Part shown: positions 24,759 through 34,753 of the stretch, one piece after another
Position numbering within the stretch: the stretch's first letter is position 1
Layout: each line of letters begins with the position of its first letter
NCBI RefSeq assembly: GCF_018854495.1
Contig: NZ_JABBDR010000099.1
Span: forward strand, 1-43,571
Reading direction: 5' to 3'
Length of the DNA: 43,571 nucleotides
Origin: Acidithiobacillus ferruginosus
GTDB taxonomy: Bacteria; Pseudomonadota; Gammaproteobacteria; Acidithiobacillales; Acidithiobacillaceae
Translations under genes and position numbers: made by a program
Notes under the pieces: model-generated
Told to the model about the DNA's origin: nothing
What the model saw: only the letters and a program-made list of their open reading frames with translations
The model's database searches: none

Positions 24759-26297
24759 TTGATCTGGGAAAACCTGTTGTACCTCATTATCGGTGTTGTG
24801 CTCGGTCTGATGGTCGCCGGACTGGTAGCGCGCAGCATGATCCAGCGTCAGCAGGATATCAGCGCGGCACTCCGTGAAGGACAGCAGGCCAGCGCGGCTC
24901 AGACGGAGAGCCTGCAGTACGAAATAAATGCCCTGCGGCAACAGGCCCGGGAACAGCAGGAAATCCTCCGCCACGAGAGTGAAAGCAGGGCCGCTGCAGA
25001 AGCGGAAAGCCGTCGTATCCCGGCGCTCGAAAATGCCCTGGTGGCGGAACGCGGCAATACCGCGCGCCTGCAGACGGAAAACAGCGCCATTCGGGGCCAG
25101 CTGGCAGAACTGGGTGAGCGGCTGGAACAGGAGCGTCTGCGTGGTACAGAGAAGCTGGCGCTGCTGGAAGATGCCCGTCAACGTCTCAGCGACGCCTTCC
25201 AGTCCCTATCTGCAGAGGCCCTGCGCCGCAACAACCAGTCTTTCCTGGAACTGGCGCGGGAAAATCTGGAGCGTTTCCAGGAAAGCGCGAAAACCGACTG
25301 GGAGGGCCGACAAAAGGCTGTAGGGCAACTGGTGGAGCCTATCCGTGAGTCCCTGGAGAAGGTGGGCACCCGCATCGATGCCATGGAGAAGACCCGCATC
25401 GATGCTTACGGCGCCCTCAATGAGCAGATCCGTGGTCTCGTCCAGGACCACCTGCCGCGTCTGCATCAGGAAACCGCGGCGCTGGTGAAGGCACTGCGCC
25501 AGCCCGCGGCCCGGGGGCGCTGGGGCGAGATGCAGCTCAAACGGGTCGTGGAGATGGCCGGGATGCTGGCCTACTGCGACTTTACGGAGCAGGAGGGAGT
25601 CAATACCGATTCGGGTCAGCAGCGTCCCGATCTGCTGGTGCGCCTGCCCGGCGGCAAACGCATCGTCGTCGATGCCAAGGCGCCACTGAGTGCTTATCTG
25701 GAGGCCATGGAAACCGATGATGAGCAGAAACGCGCGCACTTTCTGCACAAGCATGCCAGCGAACTGCGCACCCACATGACCCAGCTCAGCAAAAAATCTT
25801 ACTGGGAACAGTTCCAGCCGACCCCGGAGTTCGTTGTTCTGTTCGTGCCCGGTGAGGTGTTCTTCAGCGCTGCCCTCCAAGAAGACCCGTCGCTCATCGA
25901 ATACGGCGTCGAGCAGAAGGTGATCGTTGCCAGCCCCACCACCCTCATCGCCCTGCTGCGGGCGGTGGCCTATGGCTGGCGGCAGGAATCGCTGGCCGAA
26001 AATGCCCGTGCCATCAGCGATCTCGGCAAAGAGCTTTACGATCGTATCAGCATTTTGGCAGGGCACTGGGCGCGGGTGGGCAAGGGGCTGGGGCAGGCGG
26101 TGGAGGCCTACAACAGCGCGACGGGGTCGCTGGAAACCCGGGTACTGGTCTCCGCGCGCAAGTTCCGCGACCTCAAGGCTACGCCCGAGGCAAAGGAACT
26201 ACCCGGCATGGACCCCGTGGAACGGGTCCCGCGCCTCCTTCAGGCGGAAGAATTCATCGGACCGGATGCCACAGCCCCGCTCCCGGACCAATGCTAG
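24759..26297 (+). CDS. rmuC: DNA recombination protein RmuC
   Basis: 512 residues from TTG 24759, chosen because AGGA lies seven bases upstream and the protein then begins with the membrane anchor LIWENLLYLIIGVVLGLMVA; a longer frame from 24687 runs through non-coding-looking sequence. Residues ~30-190 are a coiled coil (QQAREQQEILRHESESRAAA and similar), then the RmuC domain: ARGRWGEMQLKRVVEMAGML, RPDLLVRLPGGKRIVVDAKA with the PD-(D/E)xK-like DAK, and VASPTTLIALLRAVAYGWRQ. RmuC limits inversions and rearrangements at short inverted repeats. Members are 400-500 residues, so length is normal. Single gene, convergent with ispH at 39 bases. Confidence 0.93.
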   Translation: MIWENLLYLIIGVVLGLMVAGLVARSMIQRQQDISAALREGQQASAAQTESLQYEINALRQQAREQQEILRHESESRAAAEAESRRIPALENALVAERGNTARLQTENSAIRGQLAELGERLEQERLRGTEKLALLEDARQRLSDAFQSLSAEALRRNNQSFLELARENLERFQESAKTDWEGRQKAVGQLVEPIRESLEKVGTRIDAMEKTRIDAYGALNEQIRGLVQDHLPRLHQETAALVKALRQPAARGRWGEMQLKRVVEMAGMLAYCDFTEQEGVNTDSGQQRPDLLVRLPGGKRIVVDAKAPLSAYLEAMETDDEQKRAHFLHKHASELRTHMTQLSKKSYWEQFQPTPEFVVLFVPGEVFFSAALQEDPSLIEYGVEQKVIVASPTTLIALLRAVAYGWRQESLAENARAISDLGKELYDRISILAGHWARVGKGLGQAVEAYNSATGSLETRVLVSARKFRDLKATPEAKELPGMDPVERVPRLLQAEEFIGPDATAPLPDQC

Positions 26298-26336
26298 TCT
26301 GCCCGGAGACCAGCCGCAGGCGGAGCAAAGTAAAGG

Positions 26337-27287
26337 TCAGGCGCCTTCCCGCTGCGTCTGCGCCTGTATCAGCGCCAGAGGCAGGCTGAAAGTCACCTTT
26401 TCCTCTACGCCGGGCCTTTCTTGGGGCACTCTCGCGCCCCAGCCCCGGAGGGTGTCTATAATCTCCCGGACCAGGCTTTCCGGCGCCGATGCCCCGGCAC
26501 TGATACCAATCTTCCCCACACCTTCGAACCATTCGCGGCGCAACTGCTGAGCGTCCTCGATGAGATGGGTCTGCGTCCCCAGCCGCGTCCCCAGTTCTGC
26601 CAGGCGGCTGGAATTGGAACTGTTCGGCGCGCCCACCACCAGCAGGATGTCGACATCAGGGGCCAGCGACTTCACCGCATCCTGGCGGTTCTGGGTGGCA
26701 TAACAGATATCATCTTTTTTCGGGCCTTCGATGAGAGGAAAGCGTGTGCGCAAGGCGACGATCACTTCTGCGGTGTCATCCATGCTCAAAGTGGTCTGCG
26801 TGATGTAGGCGAGCTTGTCCGGGTTGCGGGGCGCTAGGGTGGCCACATCGGAGACATTGGAAACCAGATACATCATGCCCTCCTCGACCTGACCCATGGT
26901 GCCTTCCACCTCCGGGTGTCCGGCGTGACCGATGAGCACCATTTCCATACCGTCCCGGCTGTACTTCTTGACTTCCATATGCACCTTGGTCACCAGCGGG
27001 CAGGTGGCGTCGAAGACGCTCAGACCCCGCGCCGCCGCGTGCTCACGGACGGCAATGGGCACGCCATGGGCGCTGAAAATGACCGTAGCCGCGTCCGGCA
27101 CCTCATCCAGCTCTTCGACGAAAATGGCGCCACGGGCGCGCAGGTCTTCGACGACATGACGGTTGTGAACGACCTCGTGACGCACATAGATAGGCGCACC
27201 GAAAAGCTCCAGGGCGCGATCGACGATCTGAATCGCCCGGTTGACCCCCGCGCAGAAACCACGCGGATTGGCTAACAAAATATCCAT
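26337..27287 (-). CDS. ispH: 4-hydroxy-3-methylbut-2-enyl diphosphate reductase
   Basis: 316 residues, the standard length. The three cluster-binding cysteines are Cys12 ([12 protein letters not shown]), Cys96 ([12 protein letters not shown]) and Cys195 ([13 protein letters not shown]). Other conserved parts are [12 protein letters not shown] and [14 protein letters not shown] with the substrate-binding serines. It is the last enzyme of the methylerythritol phosphate pathway, producing isopentenyl and dimethylallyl diphosphate with an iron-sulfur cluster in the cytoplasm. It lies 88 bases downstream of rsmE on the same strand, a separation that would allow its own promoter. Confidence 0.97.
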   Translation of the reverse strand: MDILLANPRGFCAGVNRAIQIVDRALELFGAPIYVRHEVVHNRHVVEDLRARGAIFVEELDEVPDAATVIFSAHGVPIAVREHAAARGLSVFDATCPLVTKVHMEVKKYSRDGMEMVLIGHAGHPEVEGTMGQVEEGMMYLVSNVSDVATLAPRNPDKLAYITQTTLSMDDTAEVIVALRTRFPLIEGPKKDDICYATQNRQDAVKSLAPDVDILLVVGAPNSSNSSRLAELGTRLGTQTHLIEDAQQLRREWFEGVGKIGISAGASAPESLVREIIDTLRGWGARVPQERPGVEEKVTFSLPLALIQAQTQREGA

Positions 27288-27375
27288 GCTGAGATTCCCG
27301 AAGTTGACCAGGGAGAATGGTCCGTCCTGCCGCCCGCCCTGTCAACCACCGCAAGCTGGCTATTTCGGTGGTGAC

Positions 27376-28101
27376 TCAGAGATCGCCCCACAGCGCCTGG
27401 GCGACGGCGATGGCGGCGATGGCGGCGGTCTCCGCGCGCAGGATGCGCGGTCCCATGCGCAACGAGCGAAAGCCGTGGGCCTGCGCGGCGGCTACCTCTT
27501 CTGCGGCCAGCCCACCCTCGGGGCCACTGAGCAGGGTGATCTCCGGCCCCGGATGGCCAAGATCGGTAAAGCGCTGCCCACCCTCCGGGTCGAGTACGAA
27601 GGCGGCTCCCCGCACCCCGGCCCATGCGGTTTCCAGCGTAACCGGCGGAGCGAGTTCGGGAATCGTCGTGCTGCCGCTTTGCTCGCAGGCCGCAATGACG
27701 ATATCCCGCCAGCGCGCCAGACGTTTCTCCCCGCGTGCTTCACTCAGTTGCACCACTCCGTGGCGGCAGGCCACCGGCTGAATCCGCCGCACCCCCAGTT
27801 CCACTGCTTTCTGTAGGCTCCAGTCCCAGCGCTCGCCGCGCGTCAGTGGCAAAAACACCTGAATAGCCAGCGGCGAACCGGTCGACCGCGCATGCCGCCC
27901 ACTGATCGCCAACTGCGCTTGCGCCCCCGAAATCCCCGTCAGGGACGCCTGATACATCCAGCCATCGCCATTGAACAGGGTCAGTTCCTGGCCATGGCGG
28001 GCGCGCAACACCTTGAGCAGATGATGGCTGGCACCTGCCGGCAGCAAAAAGGGGCCGCTTTCGGGCAGGTCGGAATCGGCGTATAAGTGAATGCGCGGCA
28101 T
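27376..28101 (-). CDS. rsmE: 16S rRNA m3U1498 methyltransferase
   Basis: 241 residues, matching RsmE (about 240). The N-terminal PUA-like domain contains SHHLLKVLRARHGQELTLFNGDG in broken form (HHLLKVLRARHGQELTLFNG), and the C-terminal SPOUT knot has LSGPEGGLAAEEVAAAQAHG and LGPRILRAETA in the form RMGPRILRAETAAIAAIAVA, the S-adenosylmethionine site. It methylates N3 of U1498 in 16S rRNA. The ATG at 28101 is divergent from the first gene of the CBB cluster. The next gene on this strand is ispH. Confidence 0.95.
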   Translation of the reverse strand: MPRIHLYADSDLPESGPFLLPAGASHHLLKVLRARHGQELTLFNGDGWMYQASLTGISGAQAQLAISGRHARSTGSPLAIQVFLPLTRGERWDWSLQKAVELGVRRIQPVACRHGVVQLSEARGEKRLARWRDIVIAACEQSGSTTIPELAPPVTLETAWAGVRGAAFVLDPEGGQRFTDLGHPGPEITLLSGPEGGLAAEEVAAAQAHGFRSLRMGPRILRAETAAIAAIAVAQALWGDL

Positions 28102-28168
28102 AGGTTACGATATCGGGCAGGAGAACACAGGTGGGATTATATCATCGTGGCGCTGGCGCGGGTGGCGC
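28102..28168. promoter_or_regulatory. Divergent region between rsmE and the CBB cluster
   Basis: These 67 bases separate rsmE from the first CBB-cluster gene and should contain control elements for at least one of them. TTATAT (28137-28142) is -10-like on the plus strand, but no -35 fits at 16-19 bases. No clear LysR-type (CbbR) T-N11-A palindrome is apparent to me. Confidence 0.25.
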
Positions 28169-28606
28169 ATGATCAAAGACTCCGATTGCCGTCGCCCACC
28201 GGTCTGGCAGACGCGGCCCGGGTTGGTCCCGGCCTGGATATACAACCAGGCCCTCATTCTGCAGCACGCCGCCACCGGCCCCGTCTTCATTCCCCTGCGT
28301 TACGTCTCGGTCATGGCAATCCTGCTGGAACGCGAGTGGGTATTCTGCGACTACCTCGGCGGCCGTGTTGCCGTCAGCGTCTGGCATCACTTCGACCACC
28401 AGTCCAGAGAAAACCTGCACGACGGCGTGACCTGCCAGATGGATCTTTTCAGCCCGGCAGGGGAGGAAATCCTGCGTCGCCTGCCCATGGAGTTTCATCA
28501 GGCCCTGAATAACGCCATCAAAAAGTCCGCAGAAAAAAGACGCCACCCTGCCCGGGTGATCGCTCTGGATAGCCTACCCCGCCGGGGCCCGGGGCCTGAT
28601 ATCTAA
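28169..28606 (+). CDS. Conserved hypothetical protein at the head of the CBB operon
   Basis: 145 residues from ATG 28169; the ribosome site (GGGTGG) is weak and an in-frame ATG at 28091 overlaps the rsmE start, so the start is open to doubt. The protein is soluble, with ALILQHAATGPVFIPLRYVS, a hydrophobic centre, VSVWHHFDHQSRENLHDGVT and a basic tail (KKSAEKRRHPARVIALDS). No motif names a function. It is 22 bases before suhB, on the same strand as the CBB genes. I recall an uncharacterised gene in this position in A. ferrooxidans, so it is probably a regular member of the operon. Confidence 0.75.
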   Translation: MIKDSDCRRPPVWQTRPGLVPAWIYNQALILQHAATGPVFIPLRYVSVMAILLEREWVFCDYLGGRVAVSVWHHFDHQSRENLHDGVTCQMDLFSPAGEEILRRLPMEFHQALNNAIKKSAEKRRHPARVIALDSLPRRGPGPDI

Positions 28607-28628
28607 GACAGATACGGGAGACACGACC

Positions 28629-29456
28629 ATGATACCGGAAATCGACCAGCAATGGGTCGGCAAACTGCTGCGCACCAGTGCCGAACGCTTCGTGCTGCCC
28701 CGTTTCCACGCCGTCAGCGCCAGCCGCAAACCCGATGGCAGTATCGTCACCAGCGCCGATATCGATAGCCAGAACTTTTTGCAGGATATGCTCGCTGCCC
28801 GCTATCCCGACATTCCCCTGCTGGGAGAAGAAATGAGTGCAACGGAACAAACCCGCCTGCTGCACGAGGCCGACGCCCTTTGGTGTCTGGATCCGCTGGA
28901 TGGCAGCAGCAATTTTGCTGCCGGCGTCCCGATCTTCGGTATCTCCCTGGCGCTACTGCAAGGCGGGCACTCGGTGCTCGGTTGGGTGTACGACCCTGTG
29001 CGCGCCGAGCTCTTCTCCGCAGCAAAGGGGAGCGGCGCGCGGGTGGACGGCGTACGCATGGCGGTTCGGCAGGCACCGGCGCTCGGGCAATGCGTCGGCG
29101 TCGTAGACTACAAAAGGCTCGATCGCGCTCTCGCCCTGCGCCTGATCGACGAGCGGCCCTTCCACAGCCAACGCAACTTCGGCGCTTCCGTCCTCGAATG
29201 GTGCTGGCTCGCCGCCGGACGTTATCATTTTTACCTGCACGGCGCGCAACAGCTCTGGGATCGCGCCGCAGGCGCCCTGATACTGCATGAGGCGGGCGGC
29301 AGGGCCACGCAATTCAACGGCGGCCGCCTCAGCGAAAACGATCTGCAAACGCGCTCCGTGCTCGCCACCCTCGATCCGCGGCTGCACCAGAGCTGGTCTC
29401 GGTGGCTGGAAGCGGTCGGTGAAACGCCTGCTCAGTTCCCAAATGCAGCCCTTTGA
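28629..29456 (+). CDS. suhB: Inositol monophosphatase family phosphatase
   Basis: 275 residues, typical of the family. Metal ligands are in LLGEEMS (Glu) and LDPLDGSSNF (Asp-x2-Asp-Gly-Ser), with a third in LWDRAAGALILHEAGGRA. VTSADIDSQ matches the usual VTxAD. Such enzymes dephosphorylate inositol-1-phosphate and related sugar phosphates, and some members act on 3'-phosphoadenylates or fructose-1,6-bisphosphate. Sitting 58 bases before a bona fide fructose bisphosphatase in a CBB operon, a sugar-bisphosphate role is conceivable but unproven. GGAG precedes the ATG by eight bases. Confidence 0.9.
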   Translation: MIPEIDQQWVGKLLRTSAERFVLPRFHAVSASRKPDGSIVTSADIDSQNFLQDMLAARYPDIPLLGEEMSATEQTRLLHEADALWCLDPLDGSSNFAAGVPIFGISLALLQGGHSVLGWVYDPVRAELFSAAKGSGARVDGVRMAVRQAPALGQCVGVVDYKRLDRALALRLIDERPFHSQRNFGASVLEWCWLAAGRYHFYLHGAQQLWDRAAGALILHEAGGRATQFNGGRLSENDLQTRSVLATLDPRLHQSWSRWLEAVGETPAQFPNAAL

Positions 29457-29514
29457 TTTATGCTAAAACAATTCATCTCTCTCAACGAATCCGTCACGGA
29501 AGGAAAAGAATCGC

Positions 29515-30459
29515 ATGGCCTCCATAGGTAATCTCGCACTGTCCCTGCTTCCCGTCACTGAATCCGCGGCCCGTGCCGCGAGCGGCTGGATCGGCCGCGG
29601 TGAAAAAGAACTCGGCGACGGTGCCGCAGTGGACGCCATGCGCATCGCCATTGCCCAGGTCCCCATGCGTGGGGTGGTGGTCATCGGTGAGGGCGAAAAG
29701 GACGAAGCGCCCATGCTCTACAACGGTGAGGTGGTGGGCTCGGGTACTGGTCCAGAGGTAGAGATCGCCGTTGACCCTGTCGAAGGGACCACCTTTCTGG
29801 CCCAGGGTATGCCCGGCTCCATCTGTGTGCTGGCAGCGGCTCCCAAAGGCAGCATGTTCCAGCCCGGTCCAGCCTTCTATATGGACAAGCTGATCGTCCC
29901 GGCCCCGGCCCGCGGCAAAATCGATCCCGCTGCACCCATGAAGGACAAGCTCCACGACCTGGCCCGCGCCCTCGGCAAGGACGTCCGTGAATTGCGCATC
30001 TTCCTGCTCAAGAAGCCGCGTCACGAGGCCATGATCCGCGAAATTCAGGCCGCTGGCGCCACCGTGCGCCTGCAGACAGACGGCGACGTCAGCGGTGGCA
30101 TCATGGCCGCCCTCGGCACCAAGGTGGATGCCATGATGGGCATCGGTGGCACTCCGGAAGGGGTCATTTCCGCCTGCGCCGCCCGCGCCATGGGCGCCGA
30201 CATGTTTGGATGCCTCTCGCCGCAGAAACCTGGCGAAGCAGAAGCCATTGCCGCCGCCGGCCTCAAGGCCGGGCAGTGGCTGGGGCGTGATGAACTGGTG
30301 TCCAGCGATGACGTGCTCTTCGTGGCCACCGGCCTGACCTCTGGCGACATCCTCGATGGCGTAACCCGCTCCCACTACTTTGTGGAAAGTGAGAGCCTGG
30401 TTATTTCTGGTCACGACGGCATTCTGCGCCGGGTCCGCACCCACCAGCGCATCGACTGA
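29515..30459 (+). CDS. glpX: Fructose-1,6-bisphosphatase class II (GlpX type)
   Basis: 314 residues, the GlpX length. Signature sequences are VVIGEGEKDEAPMLYNGE, VDPVEGTTFLAQGMPG with the DPxEGT metal site, LQTDGDVSGGIMAAL and MMGIGGTPEGVISACAARAM. In cyanobacteria and many autotrophs this class may also accept sedoheptulose-1,7-bisphosphate, which would serve two CBB steps; not testable here. GGAAGGAAAAG provides the ribosome site before ATG 29515. In the CBB context the name cbbF is appropriate. Next gene tkt is 24 bases on. Confidence 0.96.
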   Translation: MASIGNLALSLLPVTESAARAASGWIGRGEKELGDGAAVDAMRIAIAQVPMRGVVVIGEGEKDEAPMLYNGEVVGSGTGPEVEIAVDPVEGTTFLAQGMPGSICVLAAAPKGSMFQPGPAFYMDKLIVPAPARGKIDPAAPMKDKLHDLARALGKDVRELRIFLLKKPRHEAMIREIQAAGATVRLQTDGDVSGGIMAALGTKVDAMMGIGGTPEGVISACAARAMGADMFGCLSPQKPGEAEAIAAAGLKAGQWLGRDELVSSDDVLFVATGLTSGDILDGVTRSHYFVESESLVISGHDGILRRVRTHQRID

Positions 30460-30483
30460 TTTCTATTTATTAAGGAGTATGTT

Positions 30484-32481
30484 ATGACTGTGACCCGTAC
30501 TGATCTGGCGAACGCCATCCGCGTTCTCACCATGGACGCCGTGGAAAAGGCAAAATCCGGTCATCCCGGCATGCCCATGGGCATGGCGGACATCGCCGAA
30601 GTGCTGTGGAACGACTTTCTGGTCCACAACCCCGCCAATACCCATTGGGCCAACCGCGACCGCTTCATTCTGTCCAATGGACACGGTTCCCTCCTGCAGT
30701 ACGCGCTCCTCCATCTCACCGGCTACGATGTCTCCATGGAAGACCTCAAAAACTTCCGTCAGTGGCACAGCAAGACCCCCGGTCATCCGGAGTACCGCGA
30801 CACTCCAGGCATTGAAACCACCACTGGCCCCCTGGGTCAGGGCCTTGCCAATGGCGTCGGAATGGCGCTGGCGGAGCATATGCTGGCCAGTCACTTCAAC
30901 CGCCCCGATCACGAAATCATCCATCACTACACGTATGTATTCCTCGGTGATGGCTGCCTCATGGAAGGCGTTTCTCATGAGGTCTGTTCCCTGGCGGGCG
31001 TCTGGGGACTGGGCAAGCTCATCTGCTTCTACGATGACAACAACATCTCTATTGACGGTCATGTGGGTGACTGGTTCGCCGACAACACCCCGGCGCGTTT
31101 CGAGGCTTACGGCTGGCATGTGATCCGTCACGTCGACGGACACGACCCCGAAGCCATCAAAACGGCCATCGTGGATGCCCGCAAACAGACCGGCAAGCCC
31201 ACCCTGATCTGCTGCAAAACCGTCATCGGCCATGGCTCCCCCAACAAGGCCGGCAGCCATGACTGTCATGGCGCGCCTCTGGGCGCCGAAGAAGTATGTC
31301 TGACCCGGGAAAACCTGGGCTGGTCCGCGGAGCCGTTCCATATCCCCGAGGCCGTTTACCGCGCCTATGACGCCCGGGCCAAAGGGGAGGCCGCGGAGGC
31401 CGACTGGAAGGCCCGTTTCGCCAAATACCGGGAACTCTATCCCGAAGAGGCGGCAGAGCTCGAGCGGCGCCTGGCCGGTACCCCCGCCGCCGATTTCGAT
31501 GCGGCGGCGGCGGCGCTCATCGCCGATTTCCGTAAGACGGCACCCAAAATCGCTACCCGCGTGGCATCCGGTCAGTGCATTCAGGCCCTTGCACCGAAGT
31601 TGCCCGAATTTATCGGTGGTTCCGCCGATCTGACGCCTTCCAACAATACGCGCTGGAAGGAGGCCATCGACATCGGCCCGCATCGCCTGATGGGCAACTA
31701 CATCCACTACGGCGTGCGGGAATTCGGCATGTCCGCCATCATGAACGGCATCGCTCTCTACGGCGGTTTCCTGCCCTTCGGTGGCACCTTCCTGATTTTC
31801 TCCGACTACAGCCGCAATGCGATCCGGATGTCGGCGCTGATGGGTATTCGCGTGATCTATGTGATGACCCATGACTCCATCGGTCTCGGCGAAGACGGCC
31901 CCACTCACCAGCCCATCGAGCAGGTCAACAGCCTGCGTCTGATCCCCAACCTCCATGTCTGGCGCCCGGCGGATGCCGTCGAAACCGCCATCGCCTGGGA
32001 ATCCTCGGTCAAACTGGAACGGACGCCGTCTCTCCTCGCCCTCAGCCGGCAGAACCTCCCGGCGCTGCCACATACCGACGAGACCGTGGCCAATGCCCGG
32101 CGCGGCGGCTATGTGCTCAAGGAGGCCGAAAACGGCAAGGCCGAGGGTATCCTGATCGCCACCGGCTCCGAAGTGGAGCTGGCGCTGGCGGCCCAGGCCA
32201 AACTGGCGGAGCAGGGACATCACGTGCGCGTGGTTTCCATGCCGTGCATGAATATCTTTGCGGCACAGGACGCGGCGTATCAGGAGCGTGTCCTGCCAAG
32301 CAGCATCACCAAGCGTGTGGCCATCGAAGCGGGCACCACGGGGCTCTGGTACCGGTATGTGGGTCTGCACGGCGCGGTCATCGGCATCGACCACTTCGGC
32401 GCCTCGGCCCCGGCCCCGGTCCTGTTCGAGAAGTTCGGCTTCACGGCGGATAACGTCGTCGCGCACTTCCAGGCACTGTAA
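30484..32481 (+). CDS. tkt: Transketolase
   Basis: 665 residues, the full length of transketolases. The thiamine-binding region is [20 protein letters not shown] followed by DDNNISIDG; the N-terminus has [20 protein letters not shown]. The pyrimidine-domain part includes [18 protein letters not shown], the catalytic Glu motif, and [17 protein letters not shown]. In the CBB cycle it makes erythrose-4-phosphate, xylulose-5-phosphate and ribose-5-phosphate; erythrose-4-phosphate also feeds the shikimate pathway, linking to the trp genes downstream. The symbol cbbT would suit the context. AAGGAG lies before ATG 30484. Confidence 0.97.
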   Translation: MTVTRTDLANAIRVLTMDAVEKAKSGHPGMPMGMADIAEVLWNDFLVHNPANTHWANRDRFILSNGHGSLLQYALLHLTGYDVSMEDLKNFRQWHSKTPGHPEYRDTPGIETTTGPLGQGLANGVGMALAEHMLASHFNRPDHEIIHHYTYVFLGDGCLMEGVSHEVCSLAGVWGLGKLICFYDDNNISIDGHVGDWFADNTPARFEAYGWHVIRHVDGHDPEAIKTAIVDARKQTGKPTLICCKTVIGHGSPNKAGSHDCHGAPLGAEEVCLTRENLGWSAEPFHIPEAVYRAYDARAKGEAAEADWKARFAKYRELYPEEAAELERRLAGTPAADFDAAAAALIADFRKTAPKIATRVASGQCIQALAPKLPEFIGGSADLTPSNNTRWKEAIDIGPHRLMGNYIHYGVREFGMSAIMNGIALYGGFLPFGGTFLIFSDYSRNAIRMSALMGIRVIYVMTHDSIGLGEDGPTHQPIEQVNSLRLIPNLHVWRPADAVETAIAWESSVKLERTPSLLALSRQNLPALPHTDETVANARRGGYVLKEAENGKAEGILIATGSEVELALAAQAKLAEQGHHVRVVSMPCMNIFAAQDAAYQERVLPSSITKRVAIEAGTTGLWYRYVGLHGAVIGIDHFGASAPAPVLFEKFGFTADNVVAHFQAL

Positions 32482-32516
32482 ATCATTCATTCTAAAACTG
32501 TTGAGGAGTTCACATT

Positions 32517-33533
32517 ATGGCACTGCGTATTGGTATTAACGGCTATGGGCGTATCGGACGGAACATCCTGCGGGCCGTCTATGAGGCGAACCGCACTGAC
32601 GAAGTTCAGATTGTCGCGGTCAATGACCTGGGCAGCCCCGAAACCAACGCCCACCTGACACAGTATGATTCCGTGCATGGCAAATTCCCTTTCCCGGTGA
32701 ACGTGGACGACGGCGACATGCTGATCGGCGACGACCGGGTCAAGGTGCTCGCCGAACGCGATCCTTCCAAGCTGCCCTGGGGCGATCTGGGCGTGGACGT
32801 GGTCCTGGAGTGCACCGGCTTCTTTGCTTCCCGCGAAAAGGCGGCCCTGCACCTCAAGGGCGGCGCCAAGAAAGTGCTGATCTCCGCACCGGCAAAGGAT
32901 GCGGTCGACCTCACCGTCGTCTACGGCGTCAACCACCAGTTGCTCGACCCCGCCAAGCACCACATCGTCTCCAACGGCTCCTGCACCACCAACTGCCTCG
33001 CACCCCTGGCCAAGACCCTCAATGATCTCGCCGGCATCGAGGCGGGGACCATGAACACCATCCACTCCATGACCAATGATCAGCGCATCATCGATGTCTA
33101 TCACGAAGACCTGCGCCGTGCCCGCGCTGCTGGCATGAGCATGATCCCCACCAGCACTGGTGCCGCCAAGGCCATCGGCCTGGTACTGCCGGAGCTGGCA
33201 GGCAAGCTGGACGGCTTCGCCATCCGGGTGCCCACGCACAACGTCTCCCTCGTTGACCTCACCTGTATCGTCAACAAGGAAGTCTCCGTCGACGAAATCC
33301 ACGCCGCCATGAAGGCAGCCAGCCAAGGCGCGCTCAAGGGGGTCTACGGCTACAACGACAAGCCGCTGGTCTCCATCGACTTCAACCACAATCCGCACTC
33401 CTCCACCTATGAGTCCTCACTGACCAAGGTCAAGGGCAAGCTGGTCAAGGTCTGCTCCTGGTACGACAACGAGTGGGGTTTCTCCAACCGTATGGTGGAT
33501 ACCGCCCTCGCCATGATGGGTCAGGCCCGCTGA
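32517..33533 (+). CDS. gap: Glyceraldehyde-3-phosphate dehydrogenase, type I
   Basis: 338 residues. The Rossmann start is [20 protein letters not shown], the catalytic cysteine is in [15 protein letters not shown], and the C-terminal [14 protein letters not shown] closes the family. In the CBB direction it reduces 1,3-bisphosphoglycerate to glyceraldehyde-3-phosphate; cofactor preference is not settled by the visible NDL after strand two. It lies 35 bases after tkt with GAGGAG before the ATG and 14 before pgk. The symbol cbbG fits. Confidence 0.97.
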   Translation: MALRIGINGYGRIGRNILRAVYEANRTDEVQIVAVNDLGSPETNAHLTQYDSVHGKFPFPVNVDDGDMLIGDDRVKVLAERDPSKLPWGDLGVDVVLECTGFFASREKAALHLKGGAKKVLISAPAKDAVDLTVVYGVNHQLLDPAKHHIVSNGSCTTNCLAPLAKTLNDLAGIEAGTMNTIHSMTNDQRIIDVYHEDLRRARAAGMSMIPTSTGAAKAIGLVLPELAGKLDGFAIRVPTHNVSLVDLTCIVNKEVSVDEIHAAMKAASQGALKGVYGYNDKPLVSIDFNHNPHSSTYESSLTKVKGKLVKVCSWYDNEWGFSNRMVDTALAMMGQAR

Positions 33534-33547
33534 GGAGGAATCTGACC

Positions 33548-34753
33548 ATGAATGTCCTGCGTATGATGGATGTGCCATTAAAGGGCAAACGGGTGCTGAT
33601 TCGTGAGGATCTCAACGTCCCCATGAATGATGCGGGGGCCATCACCGATGACACCCGCATCCGCGCCAGCCTGCCCACCATTCGCGCCGCGCTGGCCGGC
33701 GGCGCGCGGGTGATGCTGATGTCCCATCTGGGGCGTCCCAAGGAAGGCGTTTTCGACGAAAAGGCCAGCCTCGCTCCGGTCGCCGCCCACCTCAGCCAGT
33801 TGCTGGGCCGCGATGTGCCGTTGGTACGGGACTGGCTGGATGCCGGTAAAGACCGCCTTGCCCAGCTTCAGGACGGTGATGTCGTCGTGCTGGAAAACGT
33901 GCGCTTCAATACTGGCGAAAGCACGGACGACGAGGCGCTGTCCAAAAAGATGGCTGCCCTCTGTGACGTGTTTGTGATGGACGCCTTCGGTACCGCCCAC
34001 CGCGCCCAGGCCAGCACCCATGGGGTCGGCAGGTTCGCTCCCGTCGCCTGCGCCGGCCCGCTGCTGGTCAACGAGCTGGATGCGCTGGGCAAGGCCCTGC
34101 AGAACCCCCGGCGTCCTCTGGTCGCCATTGTCGCCGGGTCCAAGGTGTCCACCAAGCTGACCATCCTAAAGTCCCTGGCGGACAAGGTGGATCAACTGGT
34201 GGTGGGTGGCGGCATCGCCAACACCTTCATCCTCGCCGCAGGTCATTCTGTCGGCAAATCCCTCTGTGAAGCGGATCTGGTGCCTGATGCGCAAGCCATC
34301 ATCGCCGCAGCCAGGGCCAAAGGCGGCGATGTCCCGCTGCCGAGCGACGTGGTGGTCGCCAAGGCATTTTCGGAGACGGCCCCGGCGCGGACCTGCAGGG
34401 TGGATGATATCGCTGCCGATGACATGGTGCTCGATATCGGTCCCGACACCGCCAAAACGTTGGGCGATATCCTGCGCAAGGCAGGTACCATCGTCTGGAA
34501 TGGTCCGGTGGGCGTATTTGAGTTTGACGCCTTCGCCCGCGGCACCGAGGCCATTGCCCGGGCAGTGGCGGAAAGCAGCGCTTTTTCCATCGCCGGGGGG
34601 GGGGACACCATTGCGGCGATCAACAAATTCCATATCGAAGATAAGGTCTCCTACATCAGTACGGGTGGGGGCGCCTTCCTGGAATTTCTCGAAGGCAAGA
34701 CCCTGCCCGCCGTAGCCATGCTGGAAGAACGTGCACGAGGTACACACACTTGA
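33548..34753 (+). CDS. pgk: Phosphoglycerate kinase
   Basis: 401 residues from ATG 33548, supported by GAGGAGG at 33532-33538; an upstream in-frame ATG inside gap is not used. Typical parts are [62 protein letters not shown] and [16 protein letters not shown]. It phosphorylates 3-phosphoglycerate in CO2 fixation. Oddity: the GGGD motif (residues 350-353) is encoded by a run of ten G (34595-34604), a slippage-prone tract in an essential gene. The TGA stop overlaps the pyk TTG start (TTGA at 34750-34753). Confidence 0.97.
   Translation: MNVLRMMDVPLKGKRVLIREDLNVPMNDAGAITDDTRIRASLPTIRAALAGGARVMLMSHLGRPKEGVFDEKASLAPVAAHLSQLLGRDVPLVRDWLDAGKDRLAQLQDGDVVVLENVRFNTGESTDDEALSKKMAALCDVFVMDAFGTAHRAQASTHGVGRFAPVACAGPLLVNELDALGKALQNPRRPLVAIVAGSKVSTKLTILKSLADKVDQLVVGGGIANTFILAAGHSVGKSLCEADLVPDAQAIIAAARAKGGDVPLPSDVVVAKAFSETAPARTCRVDDIAADDMVLDIGPDTAKTLGDILRKAGTIVWNGPVGVFEFDAFARGTEAIARAVAESSAFSIAGGGDTIAAINKFHIEDKVSYISTGGGAFLEFLEGKTLPAVAMLEERARGTHT

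Noticed and set aside
30463..32490. 675-codon open frame on the minus strand opposite transketolase
   Set aside because: Same explanation: an antisense shadow. Its composition is low-complexity Gly/His/Asp-rich and it has no recognisable motif.
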